DNA of 64,000 bases from Ferrovibrio sp. (GTDB taxonomy: Bacteria > Pseudomonadota > Alphaproteobacteria > Ferrovibrionales > Ferrovibrionaceae): positions 62,001 to 126,000 of the forward strand of contig NZ_JAGOLP010000003.1 in NCBI RefSeq assembly GCF_017994015.1, given 5' to 3'. Below the pieces are notes generated by a model. The model was not told where the DNA came from. It searched no databases and worked only from the letters and a program-made list of their open reading frames with translations. The position numbers were made by a program, and so were the translations under genes. Of the stretch, positions 1-10,436 are shown piece by piece (the stretch's first letter is position 1; each line of letters opens with the position of its first letter).

Positions 1-1
1 A

Positions 2-178
2 CGCATTCTCGAATCGCTGGGTGCCGCTATTGTCAGCATCTGGAATGATTTGCCCACGGCTATTCAACGCAAAGTTTTCCAACACGCCATTGCCGAGGCC
101 GCCTTCGATCCGACCCTGCTGGCAGAGCATATTGCGCGTTTCCTGCATGACCATAAGGACGATACAGGTGCGGCTTAG
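2..178 (+). CDS. C-terminal end of an unidentified protein (cut by window start)
   Basis: An open frame enters from the left edge and stops with TAG at 176-178, giving 58 visible residues ending in HDHKDDTGAA. The segment is mostly helical-looking, with an FQHAIAEAAFDPTLLAEHI stretch, and has no motif I recognise. It ends 12 bases before the ATG of nhaA on the same strand, so the two may be cotranscribed. No function can be given from the fragment. Confidence 0.6.
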   Translation, partial: RILESLGAAIVSIWNDLPTAIQRKVFQHAIAEAAFDPTLLAEHIARFLHDHKDDTGAA

Positions 179-190
179 AGCCCGCCGGTC

Positions 191-1516
191 ATGAACGAGA
201 GCCAGGCCCGCCTGCCCCGGGAGCCGGCTGACTTTTTCACCAAGCCTTTTGCACGTTTCCTACAGATCGAAACCGCCAGTGCCGGTGCCTTGCTGGCCGT
301 CACCCTCTGCGCCGTTATTCTGGCCAACTCGCCCTGGTCAACGCCATTCCTGGATTTTTGGCAGATGCCGCTTGGCGTCAGTATAGGCTACATCGAATTC
401 ACCCGATCACTTCAGCATTGGGTCAATGATGCTTTGATGACGCTTTTCTTTTTCATCGTTGCGCTGGAGCTGAAGCGCGAGATGGTGGTGGGGGAATTGC
501 GCAACCCACGCATGGCGGCACTTTCGCTGGCTGCCGCGCTGGGCGGCATGATTGTTCCGGCCACATTGTATTATATTCTGGCGCGTGGCACGCAGGGTGC
601 GCATGGCTGGGGCACAGTAATGGCCACCGACACCGCCTTCGTGATCGGCTGTCTGGCCGTGCTTGGTGCGCGAATTCCGCTCAGCCTGCGGCTGTTTCTG
701 CTGTCGCTTGCGATTTTCGATGATATCGGTGCCATTCTGGTGGTTGCCATTGGCTATGGCGAAACACTGAATTGGCAGGCCCTGGGCCTCACAGCCGCAG
801 GCATCGCCCTGGTGCCGGCAATGACCTGGATGGGCATTCGCAGTATTCCCGTGTATTTCATCGTCGGCGGGCTGATCTGGCTTGCACTTGATGCTTCTGG
901 CATTCATCCAACGCTTGCCGGCGTTATTCTCGGCCTGCTGACGCCGGCGCGCGGCTGGGTCAGCGACAGCCGATTACATGCGATTCTGCATCGGGTTGTA
1001 GCACATCCACCAAGCAAAGATTGGAGCGGCGATACCAGCGACCGTCATGATTTGCAGCGCGCCAATATTGCCACGCGCGAAGCATTCTCACCGGTGGAGC
1101 GATTGGAAATTCTGCTGCACCCCTGGGTGGCTTTCATCATCATGCCACTCTTTGCGCTAGCCAATGCCGGCATACCGATTTCCCTGGAGAAACTGGATAC
1201 CGCCCTGGCATCGGCGATTATTGCCGGCCTGGTGGTTGGCAAGCCTGTTGGTGTGGTTCTGTTCAGTTTCCTGGCTGTCAAACTGCACCTGGCGCAGCGG
1301 CCGCCGGATATGAACTGGGGTCTGCTCGTCGGCGGCGGCCTGCTTACTGGCATCGGCTTCACAATGTCGCTGTTCATCGCCGGTTTGGCCTATGGGCCTG
1401 CCCTGCTGAATTCAGCCAAGATCGGCATCCTGGTGGCATCGAGCTTGGCAGGTATCTGCGGGCTGTTGTTATTGCTATGGCAGACGCGCCATTTTTCACT
1501 TCATGTGAAAGGCTAG
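191..1516 (+). CDS. nhaA: NhaA-type Na+/H+ antiporter
   Basis: A 441-residue inner-membrane antiporter exchanging internal Na+ (or Li+) for protons. The sequence is a run of hydrophobic helices with the family hallmark FDDIGAI near residue 178, which carries the paired aspartates used for ion binding. It also has the TDTAF motif of the discontinuous helix near residue 150 and the GIGFTMSLF motif near the C terminus. It is somewhat longer than the roughly 390 residues of E. coli NhaA because of a polar insert near residues 275-300. A small gene follows six bases after the stop. Next to a periplasmic glucan synthase it fits salt and osmotic homeostasis, which is inference from context. Confidence 0.95.
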   Translation: MNESQARLPREPADFFTKPFARFLQIETASAGALLAVTLCAVILANSPWSTPFLDFWQMPLGVSIGYIEFTRSLQHWVNDALMTLFFFIVALELKREMVVGELRNPRMAALSLAAALGGMIVPATLYYILARGTQGAHGWGTVMATDTAFVIGCLAVLGARIPLSLRLFLLSLAIFDDIGAILVVAIGYGETLNWQALGLTAAGIALVPAMTWMGIRSIPVYFIVGGLIWLALDASGIHPTLAGVILGLLTPARGWVSDSRLHAILHRVVAHPPSKDWSGDTSDRHDLQRANIATREAFSPVERLEILLHPWVAFIIMPLFALANAGIPISLEKLDTALASAIIAGLVVGKPVGVVLFSFLAVKLHLAQRPPDMNWGLLVGGGLLTGIGFTMSLFIAGLAYGPALLNSAKIGILVASSLAGICGLLLLLWQTRHFSLHVKG

Positions 1517-1522
1517 GGCAGC

Positions 1523-1798
1523 ATGACAACCCGCATAACGGAAACCAGGATCACGTTCACACATCCCTTCAGCCTCAGTTGCTTCAAACAAGCACAGCCT
1601 GCCGGCACCTATCTTCTGGTGGTCGAGGAGGAGGAGCTGCTCGGCCTGTCATTTTCAGCCTACAGAAAAACTGCGACAACATTGCATGTGCCGGCACTTT
1701 CCGTCATCAGCGGCTCGCGTGCGGCCTATGCGGTAGATGCTACTGAACTTGAAGCGGCCTTGGCCGCAGATACACGCTCGCATCCCGATCCAGTTTAG
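1523..1798 (+). CDS. Small conserved-type protein of unknown function
   Basis: A 91-residue protein starting six bases after the nhaA stop, so very likely cotranscribed with it. It has no signal peptide or membrane segment. The sequence alternates beta-type stretches (TYLLVVEEEEL, TLHVPALSVI) with a short acidic helix at the end. I do not recognise the family. An overlapping frame from 1477 is open too, but this one has a normal start and an adjacent position. It may be an accessory or regulatory partner of the antiporter; nothing in the sequence proves that. Confidence 0.6.
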   Translation: MTTRITETRITFTHPFSLSCFKQAQPAGTYLLVVEEEELLGLSFSAYRKTATTLHVPALSVISGSRAAYAVDATELEAALAADTRSHPDPV

Positions 1799-1872
1799 GA
1801 TTTGGGGCGCCTGATGCAGAAACAGGGATAGCCATCGACATCATGTCCTGGATAGCCCCGGGAAAGGCGTCC

Positions 1873-4800
1873 ATGCATTCGCTATTTCATAAAATCCTGC
1901 AGCACCGCAGGCCGTCGCCGCCCTGGAACAGCACAGCGCCTGTGCGTGAAGAGCTCTTTGGGATTGAGCGGCTGGAGCAACATGCCGCAAGCCTGGCCAA
2001 TACACAGCCCATAACCAACACACCAATTCGCGTATTCTCGCTGCACAAGCGCCTTGATGACAATGCGGCGGTTCTGCTGGCGGCCTATCTGTCCAGTGCC
2101 CGCGAACTGGAAAGTGGCCGCGATGTAGTGCCGGCATCCGAATGGCTGCTCGACAATTACCATCTTGTGGAAGAGCAGATCCGTGAAATTCGCGACGATC
2201 TGCCGCCAGGCTATTATCGCCAATTGCCCAAGCTGGCGGATGGCCCCTTCGCCGGCTATCCACGGGTTTTCGGTATTGCCTGGGCCTTCATTGCGCATAC
2301 CGACAGCCATTTTGATCCCGAAATCCTGCGCCGCTTCATTGTTGCTTATCAGCGCGTACAACCCCTTACGATCGGCGAATTATGGGCGGTGGCCATCACA
2401 CTGCGTATTGTGTTGATCGAAAATTTGCGCCGGCTGACGGATCAGATCACGTCCGGCCGCGAAGCTCGCGCCGATGCCGATGCATTGGCCGACCGGTTGC
2501 TGGTGCCCGGAAACGCCCGCACTGCATTAGAGGCCGATATTGCCTCGCGTGACGCCTCGCCACTATCGGAGCGCTTTGCGGCCCAGCTGGCCAAACGCCT
2601 ACGTGACCAGGACCCGCATGAAATGCCGGCGCTTGCCTGGCTGGAAGAGCGCCTGAAGCGCCAGGGCGAGACCATAGACGACGCAGTGCAGCACGCACAG
2701 CAGCGCCAAGGAGCATCCAATGTAACTGTGCGTAATGTCATCACCAGCATGCGCCTGATATCCGACATCGACTGGGCAGCCTTATTTGAAAGCGTCAGCC
2801 TAGTAGACGAGCGGCTTTGTGCTTCCGGTGGCTTCGCTGCTATGGATTTTCCGACCCGCAATCTCTACCGCAGTGCCATTGAGCAGCTTTCGCGCGGATC
2901 CCAGGCAACTGAGCTTGAGATTACCGATCAGGCATTGGAAGCGGCACAAGCTAAACCAATCCCTGTTGCTGGCGGTGTAGAAGCCGAGCGCAGCGCTGAC
3001 CCCGGCTATCATTTGATTGCCGGGGGAAGGCGGGCATTTGAGAAAAAGGTGGGGTTCAAACCGGCACTCCATTTACGTCTGAAACGCTGCATAGCAGATC
3101 CTGGAATCAAAGGTTATGTTGCGGCGATATTGCTGGTGACAAGCCTGATTCTTGCTGCTGCGTTATGGCTGCTCTGGTCAGATGGGATTGGTCTTGGCTG
3201 GCTTGTCGCGTTTACCTTCGCGGGAATAATCCCGGCGACAGAGCTGGCCGTAGCCCTGGTCAATCGCAGCATGGCCTGGTGTTTCGGCCCTGCGATGCTG
3301 CCAGGCCTGGACCTTGCCACTGGCGTGCCATCTGCATTCCGCACATTGGTGGTGGTGCCCACTTTGCTGACGAGCGAAGCCGACCTGATCGAACAGATTG
3401 AGCGGCTGGAGGTTCATCATCTTTCCGGTGTCGATGGCGATCTCAGCTTTGCGTTGCTGACGGACGGGATAGATGCCGATCAAGAAATAATGCCTGCCGA
3501 TACGCCATTGCTCGCCGTGGCCGCAGCAGCCATCGCACAGCTAAACCAACGCCATGCGGCAGCCCCTGGAGGAGAGCGATTCCTGCTGCTGCATCGTCGG
3601 CGCTTATTCAATGCCGGCGAGAACAAATGGATGGGCTGGGAACGCAAGCGTGGCAAACTGCATGAGCTGAACCGCCTGTTGCGTGGCGCGACAGATACCA
3701 GCTTTGTTGCCATCAATGGCCAAGAGCCAACAGTGCCGGCTGATGTGCGCTATGTCATCACCCTGGATGCCGATACGCGCCTGCCGCGAGATGCCGCGCG
3801 CCGGCTGGTTGGAAAAATGGCACATCCGTTAAACCGACCCCGCTTCAACATGGCTGAGCAGCGCGTGGTGGATGGTTATGCCATCCTGCAGCCGCGCGTC
3901 ACGCCATCACTGCCGATTGGCCGGGATGGCTCGCTTTATCAGCGCATATTCTCCGGCCCCAGCGGCATGGACCCCTACGCAGCCGCAGTTTCGGATGTTT
4001 ATCAGGATCTGTTGGGCGAAGGCACGTTTACCGGCAAAGGCATCTACGATGTGGATGCCTTTGCCGCCGCGCTGGCCGGCCGGGTGCCCGAGAATACCAT
4101 GCTGAGCCACGATCTCTTCGAGGGGGTGTTTGCACGTGCCGGTCTGGTCTCCGATATCGAAGTGGTGGAGGATTTCCCATCCCGCTATGATGTAGCCGCC
4201 AAGCGCCGCCACCGCTGGAGCCGGGGTGATTGGCAGCTCCTGCCCTGGATTTTTGGGCGTCAGCCGCTGCCGGCTATCGGCCGTTGGAAAATGCTCGACA
4301 ACCTGCGGCGCTCATTGCAGGCGCCCTGCATGCTGCTGGCGCTCGGCATTTGCAGCCTGCTGCCGCAATCAGTCGGCCTCACCGGCATGCTTCTTGTGTT
4401 ATCAACAATAGCTATCCCCATTTTCCTGCCGACCGCCTTCGCCATCCTGCCACACCGTACCGGGATGCGACTGCGCAACCATGTTGATATGCTCGCTGGC
4501 GATCTGCATGATGCAGTTTTGCAGGCTTTTTTCTCCATCAGCTTTCTGGCTGATCAAGCTTGGCGTATGGGCGATGCGATCATCCGCACGCTGTTTCGGC
4601 TGTTCCTCAGCAAACGCCATCTGCTGGAATGGACCACCGCCGCACAGACGGCCGTGGCGCCACGCCTGAATGGGCTTGGCTTCTATCGCGCCATGGCCGG
4701 CGGCGTCTTTCTGGCCATATTGGCCTTACTTACCGCCACACCTGTCTTCTGGCCGCTTATACTGCTGTGGCTGGCCGCACCTGCCCTGGCGCTATGGGCC

Positions 4801-7800
4801 AGCCTGCCACCCAAACCTGCGGCGCATCGGGCCTTGTCAGCAGACGATGCGCGCGACTTGCGCCTTATAGCGCGGCTCACTTGGCGCTACTTCGAAATTT
4901 TCGTGACCCCTGCGGATAACATGTTGCCGCCGGATAATTTCCAGGAAGACCCGAAGCCGGTGGTGGCGCATCGCACATCACCCACCAATATCGGGCTTTA
5001 TCTGCTGTCTGCCATCACCGCCCGCGATTTCGGCTGGGCCGGCATGGTGGAAACCGTGGAGCGGCTGGAAGCAAGCTTCATCACAATGCGGAAAATGCCG
5101 CGTTTCAAGGGGCATTTCTTCAATTGGTATGGCACCCGGGATCTGGCCGTGCTGAGCCCCGCCTATGTCTCGTCGGTTGATAGCGGCAACCTGGCCGGCC
5201 ATCTCATCGTGGTGGCGAATAGCTGCGAGGAATGGGCAAACCTAACCCCCAGCAACAATCTCAAACAAGGTTTTTTGGATACTCTCCAGCTGGCGCGGGA
5301 GGCTCTTGATGTTTTGCCAAATCGCGGCGGCGAAGTTCACTGGCATCTGGCCGCCACACTGATGAAAATAGAAACCCTTTTAAACAATGATCAAGCTTTC
5401 GACGGGCAATTGGCGCAACTGCACCAGTTGGTGACAGAGGCGGTTGCGGCCAGCATGACAGTGGCACCGGACCATGCCGATCTGGTTTTCTGGGTCGCGG
5501 CGTTGCAACACAGATTAGCCGAGCATGAGCGCGACCGGCTGCAACACACCAGCGCCACGGACAATCTGGCCGGTCGCCTACAGGCATTGGCTGATTCGGC
5601 GCGGGAAATGGCATTGGCGATGGATTTTGCCTTTCTGCTTGATCCCGAACGAAAGTTATTGTCGATCGGCTTTTCCCACGCCGACTACGCACTCGACCCA
5701 AGCTGTTACGACCTGCTGGCTTCGGAAGCGCGCCTTGCTAGCCTGTTCGCCATCGCCAAGGGTGATGCGGCAACAAAGCATTGGTTCAGGCTGGGCCGAG
5801 CTGCAACTCCGCTTGGCATCGGCTCGGCGCTGATCTCCTGGTCAGGATCAATGTTTGAATACCTGATGCCGTCGCTGGTGATGCGGGCGCCAATTGGCAG
5901 CCTGCTGGAACAAACCAGCTGCCTGGTAGTGCAGCGCCAGAAAGAATATGGCCTGAAACATGGCATGCCCTGGGGTATCTCTGAATCAGCCTATAATGCC
6001 CGCGACCTGGAATACACCTACCAGTATTCCAATTTTGGCGTTCCCGGCCTCGGGTTAAAGCGTGGTTTGGCCGACAATATGGTGATCGCGCCTTATGCCA
6101 CCGGCTTGGCTGCAATGGTGGCGCCAAAAGCAGCGCGGCAGAATTACGCGCGGCTGGCCAGCATCGGCGCGCGCGGCCGCTACGGCTTTTACGAGGCGCT
6201 CGATTTTACCCGTAGCCGGCTGCCTGACAACACTGACTTTGCCATTGTGCGCAGCTTCATGGCACATCACCAAGGCATGACCATCGTTGCGATAGCCAAT
6301 GCGTTGCAGGATGGGCTGATGCGTAGCCGATTCCATCGTGAACCGATGATCCAGGCCGCCGAATTGCTGCTGCAAGAGCGCATGCCGCGGAATGTAGCAC
6401 TGGCACATCCACGTGCAGAGGAGGTGAAGGGTACGGTCGTTGTGCTGGATAGCGCAACCACGACGCAGCGGCACTTGACTACACCCATGAACGGGCCGCC
6501 GGTATCGCATCTGCTGTCGAATGGCCGCTACACCGTGATGCTGACTGCCACCGGGGCGGGTTATAGCCACTGGAATGATATCGCCGTAACCCGCTGGCGC
6601 GAGGATGCCAGCCGCGATAATTGCGGGTCATTCATCTTCCTGCGCGACACACAAAGCGGTCAGATATGGTCGGCCAGCGGGCAGCCCATCGGCAGCGCCG
6701 CAGATCATTCAGAGGTTATCTTCGCGGAGGATCATGCCGAATTTATTCGCTCGGATGGTCAGCTGACCACAATCCTGGAAATACTGGTATCCGGCGAAGA
6801 TGATGGCGAGGTGCGCCGTGTCTCATTGACCAATAACAGTCGCCAGGCGCGCAATATTGAACTCACCTCCTATGCCGAATTGGTATTGGCGCCGCCTGCC
6901 GCCGATGCTGCTCACCCGGCTTTCTCCAAACTGTTTGTGCAAACCGATTATCTGGCCGAATTTGGCGCGGTGACAGCAACACGCCGGCCACGGTCGCAAG
7001 ACGAACCGGCAATCTGGGCGGCGCATTTTGCCGTGGTGGAAGGCACAATCATTGCCGAACCACAATATGAATCCGACCGCAGCCGGTTTCTTGAACGCGG
7101 ACGTGACATCGGCAATGCCGCCGCAATCATGCAGTCCAGGCCCCTGTCAGGTAGCATTGGCACCGTACTCGATCCGATCTTCTCGCTGCGTTATCAGCTG
7201 ACCGTGCCGCCAGGCGGCATCACGCGCATTGCCTTCTGGACTGTTGCTGCGGCCTCGCAAGCCGAGTTGCTGGCGCAGATTGACAAGCACCAGGACCGCA
7301 ATGCCTTCGAGCGGGCCAAAACCCTGGCCTGGACTCAGGCTCAGGTGCAATTGCGCCATCTTGACATTGAGCCTGAGGAGGCTGCCGACTTCCAGCGCCT
7401 AGCTGCGCCGATCCTCTATGCCGATGCCCGCTTCCGCGCCGCATCAGATACAATCCAACGCGGTGCCGGGCTGCAATCAGCGCTGTGGCGACATGGCATT
7501 TCGGGCGATATGCCCATCGTGTTGCTGCGCATCGACGAGATTGAGGATATTGCCCAGGTGCGGCAATTGCTTCGTGCGCATGAATACTGGCGCATGAAAG
7601 GCCTGGGGGTTGATCTGGTCATCATCAATGAGCGCGCCTCCTCCTATACGCAGGATTTGCAGATCGCGATTGAGACAGCGGTACGCAGTGGTCAATCACA
7701 GCCGCATTTCAGCAAGGCCTATGGAAAAGGTGCGGTTTTTGCTTTGCGTGCCGATCTGATCAGTGCCGAGACACGTGCCCTGTTGCAATCCGTAGCCCGC

Positions 7801-10335
7801 ATAGCCTTTAAGGCACGCCATGGTCCCATCGCCAGCCAGTTGAGCCGCATTCCGCCAGCCACAACCAAACCGGTGCGGTTTCGCCCAGCCCGGCCATTGC
7901 CACCGCCATCGCCGCCGGCCCAGCCTAGCGGATTGGAATTCTTCAACGGGTTGGGTGGTTTTGACCAGGAAGGCCGCGAATATGTGATCATTCTCAATGC
8001 GGGCCAAACAACGCCGGCACCCTGGATCAATGTAATCGCCAATCCTGGTTTCGGCTTTCAGGTATCAGCGGAAGGTAGCGGCTATAGTTGGGCAGAAAAT
8101 AGCCGCGAGAACCAGCTTAGCCCATGGTCGAATGATCCGGTCAGCGACCCCAGCGGCGAGACGATCTATATTCGCGACGAAATTTCGGCTGATCTGTGGT
8201 GTGCCACGGCACGACCGATTCAGGATGGCGGCAGCTTTGTCATCCGCCATGGCTATGGCTATAGCCGTTTTGAGCATCAGGCCCACGGCATCGCAACAGA
8301 GCTGTTGCAGTATGTGCCGCTTGCCGATCCAGTGAAGATATCGCGCCTCACTTTGCGCAATCTTTCTGGCAGGCCGCGCCGTTTATCGGTTACAGCCTAT
8401 GCTGAATGGGTGCTGGGAACTGCGCGCGGCGCATCCGGCCCTTTCATCATCACCGGGATGGATGAAGCCACTGGCGCAATGCTGGCACATAATCCCTGGA
8501 ACATAGCTTTTCCTGGCCGCACCGGCTTTGCTGACCTTGGCGGCCAGCAAAGCGCCTGGACGGCAGATCGCACCGAATTCCTCGGCCGCAATGGCAATGC
8601 CGCAGCGCCCGCCGCCTTGCTGGGCAAAACCGTGCTTTCAGGGCAAACTGGTGCCGGGCTGGATCCCTGCGCAGCCTTGCAGCAGATGATCGAGCTTGGC
8701 GTGGGCGAGACGATCGAGGTTGTCTTTCTGCTTGGGCAAGGTGGATCAGCCGAGCAGGCGCGAACCCTGATCACACGCTATCGCGCTGCCAATCTAGATA
8801 CCGTTCTCACCGAGGTGACTGAATATTGGCAGGCCCTGGTTGGCTGCATACAGGTCAAGACGCCGGATCGCGCCATGGACATCATGCTGAACGGCTGGCT
8901 GCTTTATCAAACCCTGGCCTGCCGCATCTGGGCCCGCGCCGCCTTCTATCAGGCCAGCGGTGCCTATGGCTTCCGCGACCAGCTTCAGGATGGCATGGCG
9001 CTGACCTTCACGATGCCGCAGGAGACACGACACCATATCCTGCGCGCTGCGGCGCGGCAGTTTATTGCGGGTGACGTGCAGCATTGGTGGCTGCCACATT
9101 CCGGCCAGGGCGTGCGGACGCATATTTCGGATGATCGCGTCTGGCTCGCCTTTGCCACCGCCACCTATATAAATGCCACCAACGACAGCGCCATCCTGGA
9201 TGAATGCGTGCCGTTTCTTGATGGCCCCGCATTACATGCCGATGAACATGATGCTTTTTTTCAGCCCATGACGGCCGATGTCTCTGCCACATTGTTCGAG
9301 CATTGCGCCCGCGCCCTGGATCAATGCCTTGATCTTACCGGCGCGCAGGGCTTGCCGCTGATCGGCACCGGCGATTGGAATGACGGCATGAACCGTGTGG
9401 GGGCCGGCGGCAAGGGTGAAAGTGTATGGCTGGGCTGGCTTCTGTTACGCACCATTGCCCTGTTTGCCCCATTCGCCGCTGATCGCGATGCCGCACGCAT
9501 GGCACGCTGGCAGGCACACGCCACGGCCTTGCAGCAGGCAATTGAACGGGAAGCTTGGGATGGTGCCTGGTATCGCCGGGCCACCTATGACGACGGCTCC
9601 TGGCTCGGCTCGCAGCATAGCGAGGCATGCCGGATTGATTCCATAGCGCAATCCTGGGCCGTGCTGTCTGGCGCCGCCGATCCTGCCCGCGCCGCCATGG
9701 CAATGGTGTCTTTAGACAAACATCTGGTGCGCCATGCAGATGGCCTGGCATTGCTGTTCACGCCAGCTTTTGAGCAGAACAGCCTGCATGATCCAGGCTA
9801 TATCAAGGGCTATCCGCCAGGCCTGCGCGAGAATGGCGGCCAATACAGCCATGCCGCTATGTGGGCAATTCTGGCTTTTGCCAAGCTTGGCAACGGCGAC
9901 AGGGCAGCAGAATTATTCGCGCTGATCAACCCGATCAACCATGCCCGCACCGCCACCGAAGCGGCGCGCTACAAGGTGGAGCCATATGTGGTGGCCGCCG
10001 ATGTCTATTCAGAAGCGCCGCATGTCGGGCGTGGCGGCTGGACATGGTATACCGGTTCGGCAGGCTGGATGTATCGCGCCGGGATCGAAGGTATCCTGGG
10101 TATTCGCCGCGAAGGCGATAGCCTGATTGTGGCCCCATGCCTGCCGCAGGCATGGCCCGGCTTCACGGCTGTGGTGAACCTGGCATCAACCCGCTGCTCG
10201 ATCACAGTGACGGCCAGCGGGCAGGATCGCGGCAGTATGCAGGCCACGCTTGACGGGCTGCCGCTGACCGGCATCGCGGCCGGCGCCCGCATTCCGCTGG
10301 ATGGGCGCGTCCATGAACTGCGGATAACGTTTTGA
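1873..10335 (+). CDS. ndvB: Cyclic beta-1,2-glucan synthase (NdvB/Cgs family)
   Basis: This 2820-residue membrane enzyme makes periplasmic cyclic beta-1,2-glucans from UDP-glucose, and its length matches the roughly 2830 residues of rhizobial NdvB and Brucella Cgs. In order: an N-terminal cytoplasmic region; membrane helices near 415-465; a GT84 glycosyltransferase core with LDADTRLP near 631 and the HRWSRGDWQ motif near 780; further helices near 810-860 and 940-975; a glucoamylase-like region; and a C-terminal GH94-type phosphorylase module with GTGDWNDGMNR near 2500 for chain-length control. An in-frame ATG at 1843 would add ten residues. I chose 1873 because GGAAAGG sits just upstream of it. 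The role in osmoadaptation and host interaction is family knowledge. Confidence 0.88.
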   Translation: MHSLFHKILQHRRPSPPWNSTAPVREELFGIERLEQHAASLANTQPITNTPIRVFSLHKRLDDNAAVLLAAYLSSARELESGRDVVPASEWLLDNYHLVEEQIREIRDDLPPGYYRQLPKLADGPFAGYPRVFGIAWAFIAHTDSHFDPEILRRFIVAYQRVQPLTIGELWAVAITLRIVLIENLRRLTDQITSGREARADADALADRLLVPGNARTALEADIASRDASPLSERFAAQLAKRLRDQDPHEMPALAWLEERLKRQGETIDDAVQHAQQRQGASNVTVRNVITSMRLISDIDWAALFESVSLVDERLCASGGFAAMDFPTRNLYRSAIEQLSRGSQATELEITDQALEAAQAKPIPVAGGVEAERSADPGYHLIAGGRRAFEKKVGFKPALHLRLKRCIADPGIKGYVAAILLVTSLILAAALWLLWSDGIGLGWLVAFTFAGIIPATELAVALVNRSMAWCFGPAMLPGLDLATGVPSAFRTLVVVPTLLTSEADLIEQIERLEVHHLSGVDGDLSFALLTDGIDADQEIMPADTPLLAVAAAAIAQLNQRHAAAPGGERFLLLHRRRLFNAGENKWMGWERKRGKLHELNRLLRGATDTSFVAINGQEPTVPADVRYVITLDADTRLPRDAARRLVGKMAHPLNRPRFNMAEQRVVDGYAILQPRVTPSLPIGRDGSLYQRIFSGPSGMDPYAAAVSDVYQDLLGEGTFTGKGIYDVDAFAAALAGRVPENTMLSHDLFEGVFARAGLVSDIEVVEDFPSRYDVAAKRRHRWSRGDWQLLPWIFGRQPLPAIGRWKMLDNLRRSLQAPCMLLALGICSLLPQSVGLTGMLLVLSTIAIPIFLPTAFAILPHRTGMRLRNHVDMLAGDLHDAVLQAFFSISFLADQAWRMGDAIIRTLFRLFLSKRHLLEWTTAAQTAVAPRLNGLGFYRAMAGGVFLAILALLTATPVFWPLILLWLAAPALALWASLPPKPAAHRALSADDARDLRLIARLTWRYFEIFVTPADNMLPPDNFQEDPKPVVAHRTSPTNIGLYLLSAITARDFGWAGMVETVERLEASFITMRKMPRFKGHFFNWYGTRDLAVLSPAYVSSVDSGNLAGHLIVVANSCEEWANLTPSNNLKQGFLDTLQLAREALDVLPNRGGEVHWHLAATLMKIETLLNNDQAFDGQLAQLHQLVTEAVAASMTVAPDHADLVFWVAALQHRLAEHERDRLQHTSATDNLAGRLQALADSAREMALAMDFAFLLDPERKLLSIGFSHADYALDPSCYDLLASEARLASLFAIAKGDAATKHWFRLGRAATPLGIGSALISWSGSMFEYLMPSLVMRAPIGSLLEQTSCLVVQRQKEYGLKHGMPWGISESAYNARDLEYTYQYSNFGVPGLGLKRGLADNMVIAPYATGLAAMVAPKAARQNYARLASIGARGRYGFYEALDFTRSRLPDNTDFAIVRSFMAHHQGMTIVAIANALQDGLMRSRFHREPMIQAAELLLQERMPRNVALAHPRAEEVKGTVVVLDSATTTQRHLTTPMNGPPVSHLLSNGRYTVMLTATGAGYSHWNDIAVTRWREDASRDNCGSFIFLRDTQSGQIWSASGQPIGSAADHSEVIFAEDHAEFIRSDGQLTTILEILVSGEDDGEVRRVSLTNNSRQARNIELTSYAELVLAPPAADAAHPAFSKLFVQTDYLAEFGAVTATRRPRSQDEPAIWAAHFAVVEGTIIAEPQYESDRSRFLERGRDIGNAAAIMQSRPLSGSIGTVLDPIFSLRYQLTVPPGGITRIAFWTVAAASQAELLAQIDKHQDRNAFERAKTLAWTQAQVQLRHLDIEPEEAADFQRLAAPILYADARFRAASDTIQRGAGLQSALWRHGISGDMPIVLLRIDEIEDIAQVRQLLRAHEYWRMKGLGVDLVIINERASSYTQDLQIAIETAVRSGQSQPHFSKAYGKGAVFALRADLISAETRALLQSVARIAFKARHGPIASQLSRIPPATTKPVRFRPARPLPPPSPPAQPSGLEFFNGLGGFDQEGREYVIILNAGQTTPAPWINVIANPGFGFQVSAEGSGYSWAENSRENQLSPWSNDPVSDPSGETIYIRDEISADLWCATARPIQDGGSFVIRHGYGYSRFEHQAHGIATELLQYVPLADPVKISRLTLRNLSGRPRRLSVTAYAEWVLGTARGASGPFIITGMDEATGAMLAHNPWNIAFPGRTGFADLGGQQSAWTADRTEFLGRNGNAAAPAALLGKTVLSGQTGAGLDPCAALQQMIELGVGETIEVVFLLGQGGSAEQARTLITRYRAANLDTVLTEVTEYWQALVGCIQVKTPDRAMDIMLNGWLLYQTLACRIWARAAFYQASGAYGFRDQLQDGMALTFTMPQETRHHILRAAARQFIAGDVQHWWLPHSGQGVRTHISDDRVWLAFATATYINATNDSAILDECVPFLDGPALHADEHDAFFQPMTADVSATLFEHCARALDQCLDLTGAQGLPLIGTGDWNDGMNRVGAGGKGESVWLGWLLLRTIALFAPFAADRDAARMARWQAHATALQQAIEREAWDGAWYRRATYDDGSWLGSQHSEACRIDSIAQSWAVLSGAADPARAAMAMVSLDKHLVRHADGLALLFTPAFEQNSLHDPGYIKGYPPGLRENGGQYSHAAMWAILAFAKLGNGDRAAELFALINPINHARTATEAARYKVEPYVVAADVYSEAPHVGRGGWTWYTGSAGWMYRAGIEGILGIRREGDSLIVAPCLPQAWPGFTAVVNLASTRCSITVTASGQDRGSMQATLDGLPLTGIAAGARIPLDGRVHELRITF

Positions 10336-10346
10336 TCCTGGCAGCC

Positions 10347-10389
10347 AAATAAAAAAAATCCCCTCGCGCGGGGGGCGCGCAAGGGGATT
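10347..10389 (-). terminator. Rho-independent terminator of the OmpA-like gene
   Basis: AATCCCCT (10357-10364) pairs with AGGGGATT (10382-10389), and GCGC arms extend the stem with a two-base bulge. Read on the minus strand the stem is followed by eight Ts. It lies 48 bases after the stop of the minus-strand gene at 10437. The T-run is on the wrong side to terminate the glucan synthase gene. Confidence 0.85.
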
Positions 10390-10436
10390 CTCTCCTAACA
10401 GGAAGCCGGTGGACCCCCGTCAGCTTGTACACTGCC

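Noticed and set aside
10346..10392. Terminator for the glucan synthase gene
   Set aside because: The T-run is present only on the minus strand, so it serves the convergent OmpA-like gene.
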